Assembly (NCBI RefSeq): GCF_003073045.1 | Contig: NC_037600.1 | Span: 11,210,758 to 11,274,757 of the forward strand | Reading direction: 5' to 3' | From: Pomacea canaliculata | Lineage: Eukaryota; Mollusca; Gastropoda; Architaenioglossa; Ampullariidae | DNA: 64,000 nucleotides | In this document: piece after piece, positions 1 through 12,600 of the stretch | How positions within the stretch are numbered: position 1 is the first letter of the stretch | Layout of the letters: every line of letters begins with the position of its first letter | Position numbers and translations under genes: made by a program | Notes under the pieces: generated by a model | Seen by the model: the letters and a program-made list of their open reading frames with translations, nothing else | Databases searched by the model: none | Told to the model about the DNA's origin: nothing

Positions 1-182
1 TTAAATCGTTGACACAAGTTTAAGAAACGTATATTTACAACGGATTGAGTAGTCTCGATACATAGTATCTCTCTGTGGCCACACTTTTCGCTTTACTGAG
101 AGATTGGCATCCTGTAATCCCCGTAGTAAGCCTAATCAACTGTCAAAGTTTGGTATGTCATGACACTATGATGTTGACGCAG

Positions 183-1600
183 GTCAGAGTGGATGAAACC
201 TCATCTAAATACAGCGAGCTATATCTGGGAGTGACAGAACTTTCTCAGGCAAAGTTCGTTATAAAAAAGTCTGATGGAGACCTGGGAGACTCTGTTGTCG
301 TCGCTCCCAGTGAGGTCTATTTCCAGGGAAATTGTGTGAGTTTTCATGGATCCAAGTCCTACAAATGGCTTGTGGTTTGGTCTACGTGTAAGATCTGAAG
401 CAAATTATCATTCACTTCCTGTCACACTTGTATTTCAACAAAGCATTTTTAAATGATTTTTTTAAGATATCATATCCTTTACTAATCAGCTGGTAAAATT
501 CAGTGACAAATATTATTTCCCAAAATAAGATTTAAAATTTCTTTGCCCACTTTAAATAAAAGCTTACAAACATCCCATTATAAAAAAAGAGGCAAACAAG
601 AGAAACCTCAGTAACGGATGTGTAAATGTTGACGTAGACAGGGTGACAGCCAATAGGTGAGGTAGCATATGTTATTTAGGGGGCTATGAGTTTGATCTTT
701 TTCACAGTAATTTTTATAAAAGCGTACCTCAAGAATGGAAATGGGGTATTTATAGGTAGATCTGTGGAAATGTTAACATTAAGCTGAGGTACACCCAGTT
801 AGGAGAAAGAAATTCAACTAAGGCTTTAATTGACCTAAAGATATGATACCGTATTCGTAAATCAAGAGCTCGTTTTTTCTTTGCACGTGGTCATGATAAT
901 ATCAAACCATCCTTGCCCCTACCAAATAATTTTGGAAAGGCATCTAGGATTTCTTTTTCTAATAGTACACAGTTGAATAATAGTTGAGGACATTTCAAGC
1001 TACAATTATGGTAGAGGGTACGCTAGGGTGCTCACTTTCCGTTCAATATTTTATTAAAAGGTAAAAGTAACAGGTATTTGTCTTCAGGTGTCGACCACGC
1101 TCGGAGAAGGTCTCGGGAGGCTTCAAGTCGGGAGTCGAGTTGGGGTACTTGTTGACTCATCTAATTACGTTCACCTCTACATCGATGGACAGCACCAGGG
1201 CGTTGTACCAGAACCTGTCACGCAACCCTGTTTTGCTGTTTTTGATGTTTGGAATACAGTGACTAAGGTGAGAGATACACGTACACACGTTACATTGCAC
1301 AGAGGAGTTTGGGATTGCATGGGGAGACTATAACGGTTTCTTGAACTGTAATAGCACGAAAATGTCCACAAACTGCAGTTCATAAATAATAAACAAAAAT
1401 CTTTTACCTACTTCCTGGTGCTGACGTGTTTTTTCGTAAATTGGACATTTTTACAAATTTGTGTTTGTTTTGTAAGTAAATCGTTAGGTTTAGTACCTGC
1501 TGTCCTATTGTCTGTTGAACAGGTTACAGCCCTTCCTACATCTAGGATGACATCAAGAATATTAGAGAAGAAGAAGGCTGAGACAGGCTTGTTTCGTTAA
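183..1600 (+). CDS. Copy A: 3' part of a RING/B-box/NHR (TRIM-like) gene, exons E3-E5
   Basis: This is the last part of the leftmost family member; its RBCC exon and E2 lie left of the window. E3 is 183-335 (acceptor after GACGCAG, donor GTGAGT), E4 is 1088-1267 and E5 is 1523-1600. All junctions are phase 0 and splice into one open frame. E3 has the family landmarks VRVD, LGVT and DSVVV; E4 has VGSRVGVLVDSSN, HLYIDG and CFAVF, which is the second half of an NHR (Neuralized) beta-sandwich. E5 normally encodes about ten residues ending in PTSRRT, but here it runs on for 25 residues (ending ETGLFR) because the usual stop is lost. NHR domains bind protein or peptide partners; here the domain would be the C-terminal recognition module of a putative E3 ligase. 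The splice model is inferred from alignment to the complete copies. Confidence 0.8.
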
Positions 1601-2036
1601 CCTGTTCCCTAAACATAACAGGAAGAGAACAAACTGTTTCGCGTATGATATTTTTTTCTGTTGATAGACACCACCAACAACAACAACAAATTGTATGAGC
1701 TGCCCCTTCTAAATACACACACACACACAAGGAGAAGAGGGCAAGCATATTTTTAGTATTAAGAGAAGTCTGACTAAATATTATTTAAAGGTATACTCAA
1801 GGCTTGTGATAAGGCTGTGGCGACGGTCAGACGTTTCAAAAACACATTTAGTTACAATAACAGAGCACGAGAGGAATACAGGAGAAATAAATTATTCGTT
1901 TCTCACTTAATTACCACTTATTAGCACTATTTCGGTTGCCGATGTTTATAAACATTGAAAAAATCCAGTGGAATCGACCCTTGTGTCCTTCCGCCGAGTA
2001 ACCACGATAGCTTCCAGAGATGGTCAAGCAGAAGAG
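1601..2036. other. 3' flank of copy A
   Basis: Non-coding. The stretch around 1640-1750 (a TTTCGCGTATGA motif, then TGAGCTGCC and a short CA run) aligns to the 3' flanks of copies B, D and E and to 4310-4480, so it is part of the duplicated unit. No gene seen. Confidence 0.5.
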
Positions 2037-2087
2037 TCTTATTGTGACGTCAGTCTTATTGTGACGTCAGTCTTATTGTGACGTCAG
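2037..2087. repeat. Three tandem 17-bp repeats, each with a consensus CRE
   Basis: Three exact head-to-tail copies of TCTTATTGTGACGTCAG. Each contains the palindromic cAMP-response element TGACGTCA (2045-2052, 2062-2069, 2079-2086). Such sites bind CREB/ATF-family bZIP factors in animals. The 17-bp spacing is not a multiple of the helical turn. What they regulate is unknown; the nearest promoter module is that of copy B, 3.4 kb away. Confidence 0.6.
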
Positions 2088-2500
2088 TCTCTGACAGGAA
2101 GTGTCTGTATCTGTATCATTGCGAAGATTTGACGTCGTCATTTTCCCATCTTTTCGTGGGTGCAGCACATTCTCGAGGCATGGCTCGGTCTCACTATGTA
2201 AACACTCTCTATCAAACGTCATAGGGTCACGTGACGGAGAACTAGACTTCGTGGAAGCAAAAAAAGAGTCCCGTGTAATTTCTCTTATTAAACACAACAT
2301 TCTACTAAAAACCTTCAACGTTTTCCACATGAACACACATATAAATAGACGAGATTCAAATTTATCCTACTCTTTACGCGATTCTAAGCAGTTTTATTTT
2401 GCCTTTAGAATCTCTTTAAGCAATTTTAAAATATTGCATAATCACCACGAAAGAAGTATACACACTAGTGTTGCTGGAAATAAAAATTAAATACCGTAAA
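2088..2500. other. Stretch with an unrecognised open frame
   Basis: A 129-codon open frame runs 2101-2490 on the + strand but matches no family I recognise, has no neighbouring exon signals I trust, and its composition is not clearly coding. It also contains TCACGTGAC at about 2227. It is absent from the homologous spacers, so it may be an insertion. Treated as non-coding. Confidence 0.3.
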
Positions 2501-3150
2501 GTGACCATTGGCTTCTGACTGTGTTTACTCAGCGAAAAATGCTGTTCTTAACTAAATTACTGTACATCTACATGTGTTGTAGTGTACGACAGATGCTCTG
2601 TACAACAGCGGAAAAGATGGAAGAGACACACACATGCGGACTGTACTGGACTCTTTCAGGCGCAATCACGCTTTGCTTTTAGCAGTTTCGCTTTGTTTCT
2701 GCTGTCCACTAACAAAAATTATTGTTTAATTATTGTTTACTCGAGCTTTTACTGAGTTGAAAGTGATTTTGTCAGACTATGAAATCATCTTTAATTCTGC
2801 TTACTTTATATCTTTATCATTTAAAGGGAAAAAGTATCGCTTGTAGAAGATTCGCTTTAGGAACCAACGAGTATGTTCTGCTCATGCGCTTTATTACTCT
2901 TTTTGTGGGGTTACCGGTTTTTATATTGGACATATTATTTTTGTCAATATACATGGTGTGTTAATCTGTAGATAGCCTAATCAATAGCACTTAAATATTT
3001 GCAATTTTGTTGTGCTTTAGTTCAATATTGTACAGAATAAAATGTGTATATCCTACTCCGAAAGCCTACTAGAAAATGTACTTAATCAGACAGGAAATTG
3101 TTACTGTTCTTAATTGTCTCCCTAGTAACTGAGTCAGCTGTTAGTTTCAC
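2500..3150. repeat. Spacer segment, first copy (duplicated intergenic DNA)
   Basis: This aligns along its length to 4510-5130 and 50850-51480. Shared landmarks in order are an ACAACAGCGGA-like motif with GGAAGAG, TGGACTC, CTTTGTTT, CTGTCCAC, an AAAGTGATTTT-like motif, GAGTATGT and a CATGCGC. It is duplicated intergenic DNA of the gene array, without a gene of its own. Confidence 0.6.
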
Positions 3151-4079
3151 ATGGGATAGTCAAGGGTTCTGTGTTCTAGTTCATGGTTTTTGATGATATT
3201 CTACAGAATAGTTTTGATGGCACTGAGGAGTCTCAAATGCCGAGAGATTGGCCTTCTCTTCATGCTTTAAAGCCTACATTTCAAAGGCATTAGGCAGAAT
3301 GGGAAATCTGCATAATTGAAAGAATTTAAAAACTAACGGTTGCACTTCAGCCCAGAGTTTTCATAATCTTAATGGTCCCATATTTTTCTCTAATCAGTTA
3401 AGTCACTTATGATATATTGACACTTAGCAAAGTTATAGAAATCCAAGCCTTGGACATTTGAATATTAAAACTACATCAAGTATATCCTCCACAAAAAATA
3501 AAATAAAATACTAAGCAAATCAATGAAGAAAGTGAAATACACCACCAGTCTCTCATTTGGCAGACTAAAGATTGGTTTAAAGCTTTTCTATAAAAAATGT
3601 CTTTATAATTTTTAATTTTCTATACTAGTCTACTCAACAACAATAAACGGAAAAAACCGATTTACTAGAATAATCATTTATACGAGAGTCACATGATCTT
3701 TTCAAGGGGACCTTCATTCAAGTGTTCGCCTGTTTTATTTCTAAGAACGGAGATCTTTGAAACAGTTACTTTGATATGAGATCATCCACCATCTTGCATC
3801 ATAATATTATAGAAAATTATTATGGCTGACAGATTTCCATCGTGTAAAATAAATACAAACGCCCCTGGATCTTTTTTGGAGAATATAACGCGTGATACCT
3901 CGGTAACATAGCATTCAATGGAGAGTTTATTACTGTATAGTTTGTTGACTTCCCTCCTTAATTAGCGGTCATGATCATAAGAAAGTGTCAACTTCGACAG
4001 TTATCTATTATAACTAGCTGCTGCCATTAAATTTGCTTTATACGTTTCTGTAAAATGAAAGCAAAGGATTATTTCGTCT
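3151..4079. other. AT-rich spacer, nothing recognised
   Basis: No open frame, RNA gene or repeat ends that I can support. The right end (about 3990-4080) begins to look like the leader intron of other copies. Confidence 0.3.
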
Positions 4080-4480
4080 TTAATCAAAATTAATAAAATC
4101 AAGAGTGTGATCAGCTGATATTCTGATATTTTCTCTAGAAAATTTTAAAAAAGCTGTTTTAACCTTCTTTAATTTATCTTCCTTTCTTTTTATTTTTCTA
4201 TTTACACAACATGTAAGCCACACAGTGCATGGCTGAGAGATAAACAAGAAATAATAATTTCGTGGACAAATTATTAAGCTACGCTTGACACTTTCAACTA
4301 ATCTTACTGTCTTAAAATGTTTCGCATATGATTACTTTTTCTATGATAGACATTAACAACTAGGGGAAAAATACATATTTTGCTTTTGTTTGAGCTAATC
4401 TCCACTCACCTGACACAAAAAGGAAAAGAGTGGGTTAGTGTTTCCAGAAATTAATTATTTTGTATTAATATCTTTAAATT
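4080..4480 (+). pseudogene. Lost gene copy: leader-intron remnant joined to 3' flank
   Basis: 4080-4260 aligns to the leader intron of copies C, D and F (ATCAGCTGATATTCTGATAT, then a CT-rich run, then a GCATGGCTGAGAG-like stretch). 4310-4480 aligns to the 3' flank of copy A (1640-1750). The roughly 5-6 kb of coding exons expected in between are missing. A spacer segment follows at once, as after other copies. The simplest reading is a family member whose whole coding part was removed by one internal deletion. Confidence 0.45.
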
Positions 4481-4509
4481 AGCATTTACATGATTGTGTT
4501 CAGTAATAA

Positions 4510-5130
4510 AATGCTGTTTATGAATAAGCAAATATTTATCTACAGTAAGAATGAAAGAAAAAGGTATAAAAATAAAACCACTCAATGTCCAGTTGTCATC
4601 ACTTGTTCACAAAGGTGTTGACGATAGTAACACCCGAAAAAGTTTTGTACAACAACGGAGAAGGTGGAAGAGCCACACACAGGCAGACTGTGATGGACTC
4701 GAGAGTCTCGCTTCCCTTTCATCCGTTTTGCTTTGTTTTTGTTGTCCACTAACTAAAATTATTAATTATTTACAATTATTACTGACTTCAAAGTGATTTT
4801 TTAAAACTATGAAATTTTCTTTGATTCTATTGACCCTTTATTTGCATCAATGAAGATGAAAGAGTGCAGCTAGTAAAATACGATTGGTCCTAACCGCCAC
4901 CGAGTATGTACTGCGCATGCGCCGAATAATTTTAAATTTGGTAAGCCTACAGGCCTTTCTAATGCGATTTAATAGTATTATAATGTGCATCTTGTGTTCA
5001 CCTGGAGATCGCAGTCAGTATAGGTAAAATATTTACAGTTCCTATTTTGTTTTAGTTCTATATTGCACAAAATAAAATTTGTAAATACTTCTGCGCTATG
5101 ATTCTCAAGAGAATGTACACATAAAATCAA
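4510..5130. repeat. Spacer segment, second copy
   Basis: Homologous to 2500-3150 and 50850-51480. It holds TGCGCATGCGC (about 4913-4925), a match to the NRF-1 palindrome core, also present at 51135 and in a mutated form at 2890. No gene. Confidence 0.6.
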
Positions 5131-5516
5131 TACTGATCAATAATGAAGCCGAAAATACACACGTACACAAACAATCACTAATGAAGATAAGACTCTTTTC
5201 TTCAGTGATGAGTACGCTACCTAGCACAGCTTTTATTCAATGCAACACATTGAGCCCTGGATCACACCATCCACAGTCTAATCATGTCTTTTCAAAAGTT
5301 GTCATTCCATCCCACTTTACACACTCCAAGATTACTTTGTGGCAGAATAACCGATCATGACATATAATGTTTTTGAACGAGGTTCAACAGAAATAAATAG
5401 AGGTCACTGTATATGTACAAAAAAATTTTAAAAAGTCATCGCTGTAAGCTAAGCCGATTTCTCTAAAATAAAAGATAAAAAGGAACGAAACGAAAAGTGC
5501 ATTGAAGTACTGTAAC
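5131..5516. other. Spacer upstream of copy B
   Basis: AT-rich DNA without a supported gene. It resembles the DNA just upstream of the other promoter modules (for example the GAACGAGGTTCAACAG-like stretch beside the TTTTTGAACAAACTTC of 44615-44635). Confidence 0.3.
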
Positions 5517-5708
5517 GGGAATTCCCACATTAGTAGATGTAATTCGTGTAAGCATCACGTGACCTGAGCCTTATTGTCACTGCTCTGCGATAGCGAGAAT
5601 ACGTTGTGAAAGAAAACGTTTTGGACATTTCAGTCTGAAATATTGAGGTATATTGTCAGGTCAGACAGAGCCAACCCTCACCTAACTTGTTCATTAGAAG
5701 GAGAGGCA
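5517..5708 (+). promoter_or_regulatory. Copy B promoter module: NF-kB-type site, CACGTG box and leader exon
   Basis: GGGAATTCCC at 5517-5526 is a perfect palindromic kB site (consensus GGGRNWYYCC). TCACGTGAC follows at 5555-5563, and the family core ending ATAGCGA lies near 5586-5592. The alignable block continues to 5708, where a GTAAGTAAA donor ends the presumed non-coding leader exon. No TATA box is evident. The equivalent blocks of C, D and F have the same order. The transcription start is not visible and is inferred to lie just after the core. Confidence 0.55.
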
Positions 5709-6202
5709 GTAAGTAAACAGTATCATAACATTGCAATACACCGCTTATCGTTAACACATTCGCCAACATCTGGGTCAGTGGATACAGCAAACCGCCATCT
5801 TTGTGAACTACAGTGTGACTCAGGTAGGTCAGTCGTTGTGTAATAACAGTCAATAGGTATTTAGTTAATTTATAGTTCGCTTAGTGGTTGGTAACTTCTA
5901 GAGAATAAATATAATCAAAAGAGAAGCTACTGACATAAGCATTACTTTACATTTCATCTATTCGGGTACTGGTCTTCGTTAAAATAAGAAAGTTAATACA
6001 ATTGTAAATGTCCGCAAAAAAAATAGGTTGTCACTGAAACAACCTTCTAAGGCTGATGACATTAAAATATTTGTGAATAATCGTGGGAAATATTTACATC
6101 ATCAATCGGAAATAATAAAAGCAGTATTATAATCGAATAACTTTCTGATATTCTCTTTAGGAGACTTTCTCATGTTTTGTTTTAGAAAGTGACAAATATT
6201 TT

Positions 6203-7488
6203 TGTCACAACCACGTCACACACTGACGTCACGCGCGTTCACACAACACAAAACACAGCGACCTGCCAATGGGCTTCTCGTGTTCTTTACTAAAAAAAAA
6301 GCCCTTACTTATCCTCTCTCTTGGGGAAAGTGGGTAAAAGGCCTTGTAGACCCCAAAACAAATTAAATAAATCCACCAGGCATAAACACACACTAGCTAA
6401 TACACATATCTAACATACAAGAAATTCGACATACTCTCCTCGCTCAACGATAGCATCACACAATACCTATTCACTTCCCGCAGTGTTACATCAATACGTA
6501 GTGTCACTCTGGTAGTAAGTCTTGGGTGCCAAGAGTATCTCAGATATTGTGTAAAGATTAATCACTTACTGTTACTTGTTACTCGTGTCCCTTCAGTGAC
6601 ATAAAAAGAAGTCCGGTCGCTGGGGCACGAACGCTCCCTCGCAGTCTACAGCGAGCGTACAGATTCACTTACACATAAAAGCACGTATTCCAATAGAATC
6701 TCGGTAGCCAGCTCACACGAGGCTATCCACTTGGGAAGACATACCCACGACGCTGGGGGTCGCGGTCAGCTACCACTTGTACATGAAAACCCTCCCGTCT
6801 CGGCGGCTATCTTTGGGCCAACACACTCCCAATGGATCTTTACCAGCGCACACTGCCAGTGGATCCCTTCTAGGTTCTCTCAGGAGTTTCTCCGAAGCTC
6901 TCTCTCAGGAGTTCCTCGACTAGGCAAGCACTCTCTCCATAAGTTCCTCACCATAAGTTCTCTGAAGCCCTCTCAGAAGTTCTTGACTAGGCAAGCACTT
7001 CGCTCCATAAGTTCCAGGTCACCATAAGTTCCCTCACCATCAGTTCCTGTAACTCGGTGATTAATTAATTAACTGAATTTACAACTTACACTTCTTTATA
7101 CAGTTTCACAACGTCAAGTGATAATATATATTACTTCTAGAAAATCAAGTCTCATTTATAGACAGATTAAAACACGTCTCTTTACACCATCAATCAAAAT
7201 TCACACTTCAGCTAAACTTAATCTGGTACCTTGACTGGGCAAGGAACTTAAGACTCTGATTCCTGGTCCCTGTAGCCACACGTACAATACGACCTACCGA
7301 CTCGGCGGTTTCGTTGGGAATGCTCCTACACTGTTCTCGAAGCCTAAGCTTGGGGTGAACTTTACTCACTGGTTTGCATTTTAACACGGGCACGGTCACC
7401 TCTCTCAGACTCACTCGCTATCCCCCTGACCAAGGGAAACAACTCTCGTCCCTGACACAATACACGTACACGACACACGTCCCTGACA
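6203..7488. mobile_element. Solo LTR, 1,286 bp, with 5-bp target duplication
   Basis: The element starts TGTCAC and ends CTGACA, giving TG...CA ends with a 5-bp inverted repeat, and it is flanked by a perfect ATTTT duplication (6198-6202 and 7489-7493). It lies inside the leader intron of copy B and is absent from the other copies. It has no coding region of its own. 6860-7050 carries a degenerate internal repeat built on GACTAGGCAAGCAC and CATAAGTTCC. A 5-bp duplication fits Gypsy, BEL/Pao or Copia; the family is not determined. It is younger than the B duplication. Confidence 0.7.
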
Positions 7489-7743
7489 ATTTTATCTTTT
7501 CACGATTCCGCTACTCCTTTGCTTTGCTTTTCTAGTCTCTCCTTCCTTTGCTCTTTTTCTTCTAATCACAACACACATACATGTCACGGAGCACGGTTAA
7601 AAAACATAGCAACTATAGAAATGTCTGAAAAAAATCCTGCAACAATACTTCACAATTTACATTAATTTTCTTGCATTAAATTTGTGTTATTGTCCCTCTA
7701 ACGTGTCTGTATGTTTCCTATAATCAGTAACTTAGAATCCAGG

Positions 7744-9569
7744 ATGGCTGAGCCACACGAAAGAGAGTGTGCCGTGTGCACGAATGACTTCACGACACCA
7801 AAGATTCTACCCTGTGGTCATCTCCTGTGTCGAGAATGTGTCATTTCCTGGATGGATTCCAAACCTGATGCTGGGTGTCCGCTGTGTAGATGTCCTATAG
7901 TAAAGCAGTCAGATGGAAGTTCGTCCGACACTGTTGACGCCCTGCCGACAGACTTTGTGATGGAAGCGCTGGTGGAGAGCGCTCGTGTGGTGAGTAAAGA
8001 TCACCTTTGTTGTGTGTGTGAGGACGTCAGGGCGGACTTCATCTGTATGCAGTGTCAGGACATGTTGTGTACAGCGTGTACAAAGGCTCATAGAAAGTTT
8101 TCAGGAACCCGTAGTCACGATGTGGAGAGTGTCAGCACTGTGACACCTGAACGTCTGGCTGCCAGCCGCCCTGCACTGTGTGCTGACCACGGCGACAAAC
8201 AGGCGGAGTACTTCTGCCGCGAGCACCGCCTCGCTGTCTGCTCAGCCTGTAAGGCTAACAAACACAAAGTATGTCTAGAAACAAACTATCTTGACGATGA
8301 AATTAAGTCAGTTGAAAGTTCACTTACCGACCTAACGAAGATTTTGGTAGAAGCGGAGCAGAAGTTAGAGCAGGCTATAGGTCAGGTGACGTCACGTCTA
8401 CATGAAGTTGATGTCAGCGAACAAGAAGACATGGCGCAGGTGGACAAGACATGTGACCGTCTTCACAAGCTGGTGGAAGATGTTTGTAACACGTTGAAGG
8501 ACAAGTGTCGCAAGCAACATCTCAAAATAAGGAAGTCGCTATGTGACGTCAAGACTGCCCTTAGCAACTGTTTCGGGAAGGTGACGTCACACAAACACAT
8601 TGTGACGCGAGCGGTGGCAGTGTCACCACGTCCTGCACTGATACACATGACACAGGCTCTGACAGACAGGGTCAACAGCCTTGACCTTAGCACTGACCTG
8701 CAAGGAGAGGTGTGGGTGAAGCCCTTGTCAAGTGTAGAGTGCTGTCAAGAAGTTGTGAGAGTGATACAAGACGAGCTTCTGATGTTGACGCAGGAGAAGA
8801 CAGAGTCAAAGGTAAAATTTTATCCTTTTTAATCATTTATAAATTTTAGTTTTTTTTGTTTTTTTGTTTTTTTGTAACATTTAAACAATATTTTTGTTTG
8901 CTAGTCATTTTCCTTTTCTTTAGAAACCTTTCTTTTCCCTCTCTTGCATCAGCAGCTAGTGACAAAGCGAAAAATATGTAATGTGTGTACATATCTGATT
9001 CAAAACAGAGAGAGAGCACGTTTGCCGTATATCTGTGTTATCTGTGCCCGCTAAATTCTTACAACATCGGGGTCCATAAGTTTTAACAAGCAGGTCGTCA
9101 TAATTTTTAAACCAAATAAAATATATTATGAAAACCGTCCGGTCATGTGACATGTATTCAGGAAATGTATTATTTTAGGAAGCATTGTAAAAGATTCCAA
9201 GCATACTTTCTTTTTGTATTTTTGCGTGTGATGCCTAACACCGATACACCCACCCAGTACATTTGAACTTAAATGGATACAACCGAACGCGCGCTCAAAC
9301 ACACGATGTAACGATAAGCAAGTTCTATGATAAGGCTCTTGTAAAAAAGTTTAAGAGGACGCAAAGTATCTACACATCATCACTTAATAATTGTTCATTA
9401 CTAAATTCTACAGCTTCGAAAGTAAACAAAGAAAATTTAACTGATATATATGTATCAAGATCTTGTTGTGACTGTAGTTTAGAGCTGAAATAAATGTCCG
9501 GACTAACTGTAACTAGCAAAACTCTGATCACAAAGGTGCATATCCCATTTCCTTACATAAAAACTTAAA

Positions 9570-9607
<38 letters not shown>

Positions 9608-12600
9608 CTGTTGTAGTTTCGTTAAATTTATTTCAGAATGCATGTTTTATTCAGACATCGCCTGTAAATTCTTGAAACGAATGTAAAGGTTAATGTGTGA
9701 TATGATTCAATGTATGGGAAGAGGACTCTTACAGACACAAGACTTTCCGAAGAGTATGATTGCAGATGTCAGCAGAAAAAAAATTATCAAATACAACTTA
9801 TAACACTAATACCAAAACATTTTTACTTAATAAACACAGTATACTATAGATCTGTTTATAATTTTCATGGACAAGAGAATATTATTTACAGTTGGACCCA
9901 CAGCTACCAGTCTTTGTGTTCCAAGACAACTGCGGAAACAACATTCGTCTGACGAACGATAACAGGACCGCGGAGAGGATAGAGCCGAGTACCATCGGTG
10001 AAGGGATGGTCGTGTCACGTGACCCTATGGTAGCGAATGTCGTGTATGAAGTAAGATATTTGACTAAAACTATGAAGATGACAACAATTATCATTAAAAT
10101 GATGATTAGTACTGTTAGTAATAAATCGGGCTTCAGAATAAAAATCACTTTTATTTACTTTTCTTTCTTTTACAAGGTAGAGACACAAATAAAAAATCAT
10201 TTTGATTTAATTTGTTTCCATTTTCTAAAGATCTTTAATACAAGTTGATGACAGCTTATTGAGGACGGATTTAGTAGTCTCAATACATTCTTTCTCTTTT
10301 CACGCTTGTGGCTTTACTGAGAGATTGACATCCTTTAGGGCAGTGATGCCCAACCTTTTTCGGCCTGCGGGCCATATCCATTTCGGACAACCGTGTCGCG
10401 GGCCACTTCACCGCAAAAATACAAAAAGGAGAAAAAAAATAGAGCAGATACCATTTTTATTAGAAACAAGTTGTACTTACCATTAATTATGTACTAATTA
10501 GTGGGATATTTGAAGTTGTTTTCCCGAAACCAACTTCTGAATGTCCGGCCTCATCGTAGAGACACCAAGTCGGAGCACTGAATCGAAATGTTCGTCCATC
10601 CAAAAAAAAGATTGGGAAACGCCCCTACGTGGGGATAAATACTTCTTCCTTTTTTTCGCTTTTTTAAGGTCTTTTTTTATTACTAACATGCCGATTTCCT
10701 GCACTGTGGGCAGAAGTTTCGCGGGCCGGATGGCACCGGGTCGCGGGCCGGATATGGCCCGCGGGCCGTAGGTTGTGCATCCCTGCTTTAGTGCAAGTAG
10801 TCATCCTAATCAGCTGTCACAGCTTGACATGTCATGACACTGGGATGTTGACGCAGGTCAGAGTGGACACAGTAACAGGTGGGTTCGTCGAGCTAGCGCT
10901 GGGTGTGACAAAAATTTCTCCTGCAGGCCTCCCTGTGACACAGAGGTCTAGAGACCTGCAAGACTCCACTATCATGTGGCCCGGTTTGGTCCTCCGCCAT
11001 CGAGAACGTGTAAGTCTTCATGTCTCTTTAGTGAGGATGGCTTGTGGTTTGGTCTTCGTGTAAGAGATGAATTTGAGTATCATTCACTTATTTTAACTTG
11101 TTTATTACATAAAGCATGCTTGAAGGTTTTGATGGATTTTCTTTTCTTTTCCAATGAGGTAGTAAAACTAAGGAACAAATGTTATTCCCAAATTAAAATT
11201 AATTCTTTACCTACTGTATGTAAAGTTTTTGAGAAAAGTGTTTAAATGTGTCTGCGAGCGCGTGTAAACATCTGCATGTAAACCACGCTCGCTGCACTCT
11301 TCCAACTTTTTCAGCAAAAATTCAGGCCAACGATTAACACATTTAATGTTTAGTAAATTAAATAGTGATGAAATGAGGATGAAACAAAGTAAAATAACAT
11401 TACTCCCTCACCGCCCAACACTCTCTTATGGTTGTCTGACGTGCTGGCGAGATGACCGACTGGACCAGCAGATTAAATCCAACGAATTATATCACGAAGT
11501 TCGTGAGTCTAAGGTGATTAATGTCACATCACTTGTATCGGCGAAGCTGATATATTCCAATGGAACCAATACCTACACCACACCATAGAATACTAAGTGA
11601 TGTCTGGGCTACACCTTATACCGTTGAACTTTGCAGATCAACACCGATGATCGTTAACGAATCTATAATCCTTCAGGAAAAATCCACGGTGGCCAATGCC
11701 ATATCACTTGTATGGGTGAAGTCGATACACTCCCATCGAATCCAAACACCTCAGAATACAAGTGATAACCTCCCACAGAAGAACGTTGTATATAACGTTG
11801 AAGGCCGTTAACGCAATGTTAACTCTCATGAGAGCTCTTGACTCAATCACTGCTGGGTCTCGACTGTCCGGAGAAACGTCCGATCCACTAAGTTAACTGG
11901 TTCCTTTCCTCCTCCTGACCAATCAGGTCCTTCGCGACCAGGTAACTAGGACGACCTCCTCACAGCCTTTCTTGCAGACTGTTCCGACCAATCATCAGTA
12001 CAATGTTACAGGGTCGGCATGGCTTCTCCCTCCATTGACTACCGTCGCCCTACTTACGCTGTGCCAAGCTTACTTACGTCAACTTCATACGTGACATAAA
12101 AGACCGCGCGCGCGACTGGCCTCCCCTGGCATCAAAAGGGAATTAAAAACAATAAGAATCTAATTAGATTTGCCTGACTCACGAATCGTTACACGGTAAA
12201 TAAAAACCTACAGACATCAAAATATGTAGAATGAGGCCGATAAGAGAGACCATAGACGGATGGGTATATGTTGACTTAGGTGAGATAGGATAAATTATTT
12301 AGGCGGTTTGATATTTTTGGACAGTAAGTTTTATAAAATTGTGGATAAAACAATGGAAGTGTGTTATAAGGCCTGATTTGTAAAAATGTTTTCTGAAGCC
12401 GAGGAAAACCCGTTTGGAGAAATTGAACTAAATCTTTTACTGACCTAAATAAATCAGAACCTAGTGTTTAAACAAAATCTTTTGTTGTACATCAAGTCAC
12501 GGTAAACCCTGCTCATACCTAACATTTTTCAGAAAGTTTCAAGCATTTTTTCTTGTACTCAGTTACAAAAAAATAGTTGTCGAAAAGTGCGTGTTAGAAT

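Noticed and set aside
2101-2490. 129-codon + strand open frame next to the CRE repeats
   Set aside because: No similarity recognised and low-complexity codon use; could be a chance frame.
7711-7743. Upstream in-frame ATGs extending E1 in B, C, D and G
   Set aside because: The extra residues are not conserved, an acceptor-like CAG lies between them and MAxPHERE in several copies, and copy E has no such ATG.
9571-9605. CRISPR-like or satellite array
   Set aside because: Simple dinucleotide repeat; the repeated 17-mers at 2037-2087 have no spacers either. No CRISPR is expected in an animal genome.
10541-10771. Open frames on both strands inside the hAT MITE
   Set aside because: They lie wholly within a non-autonomous element and do not resemble a transposase.
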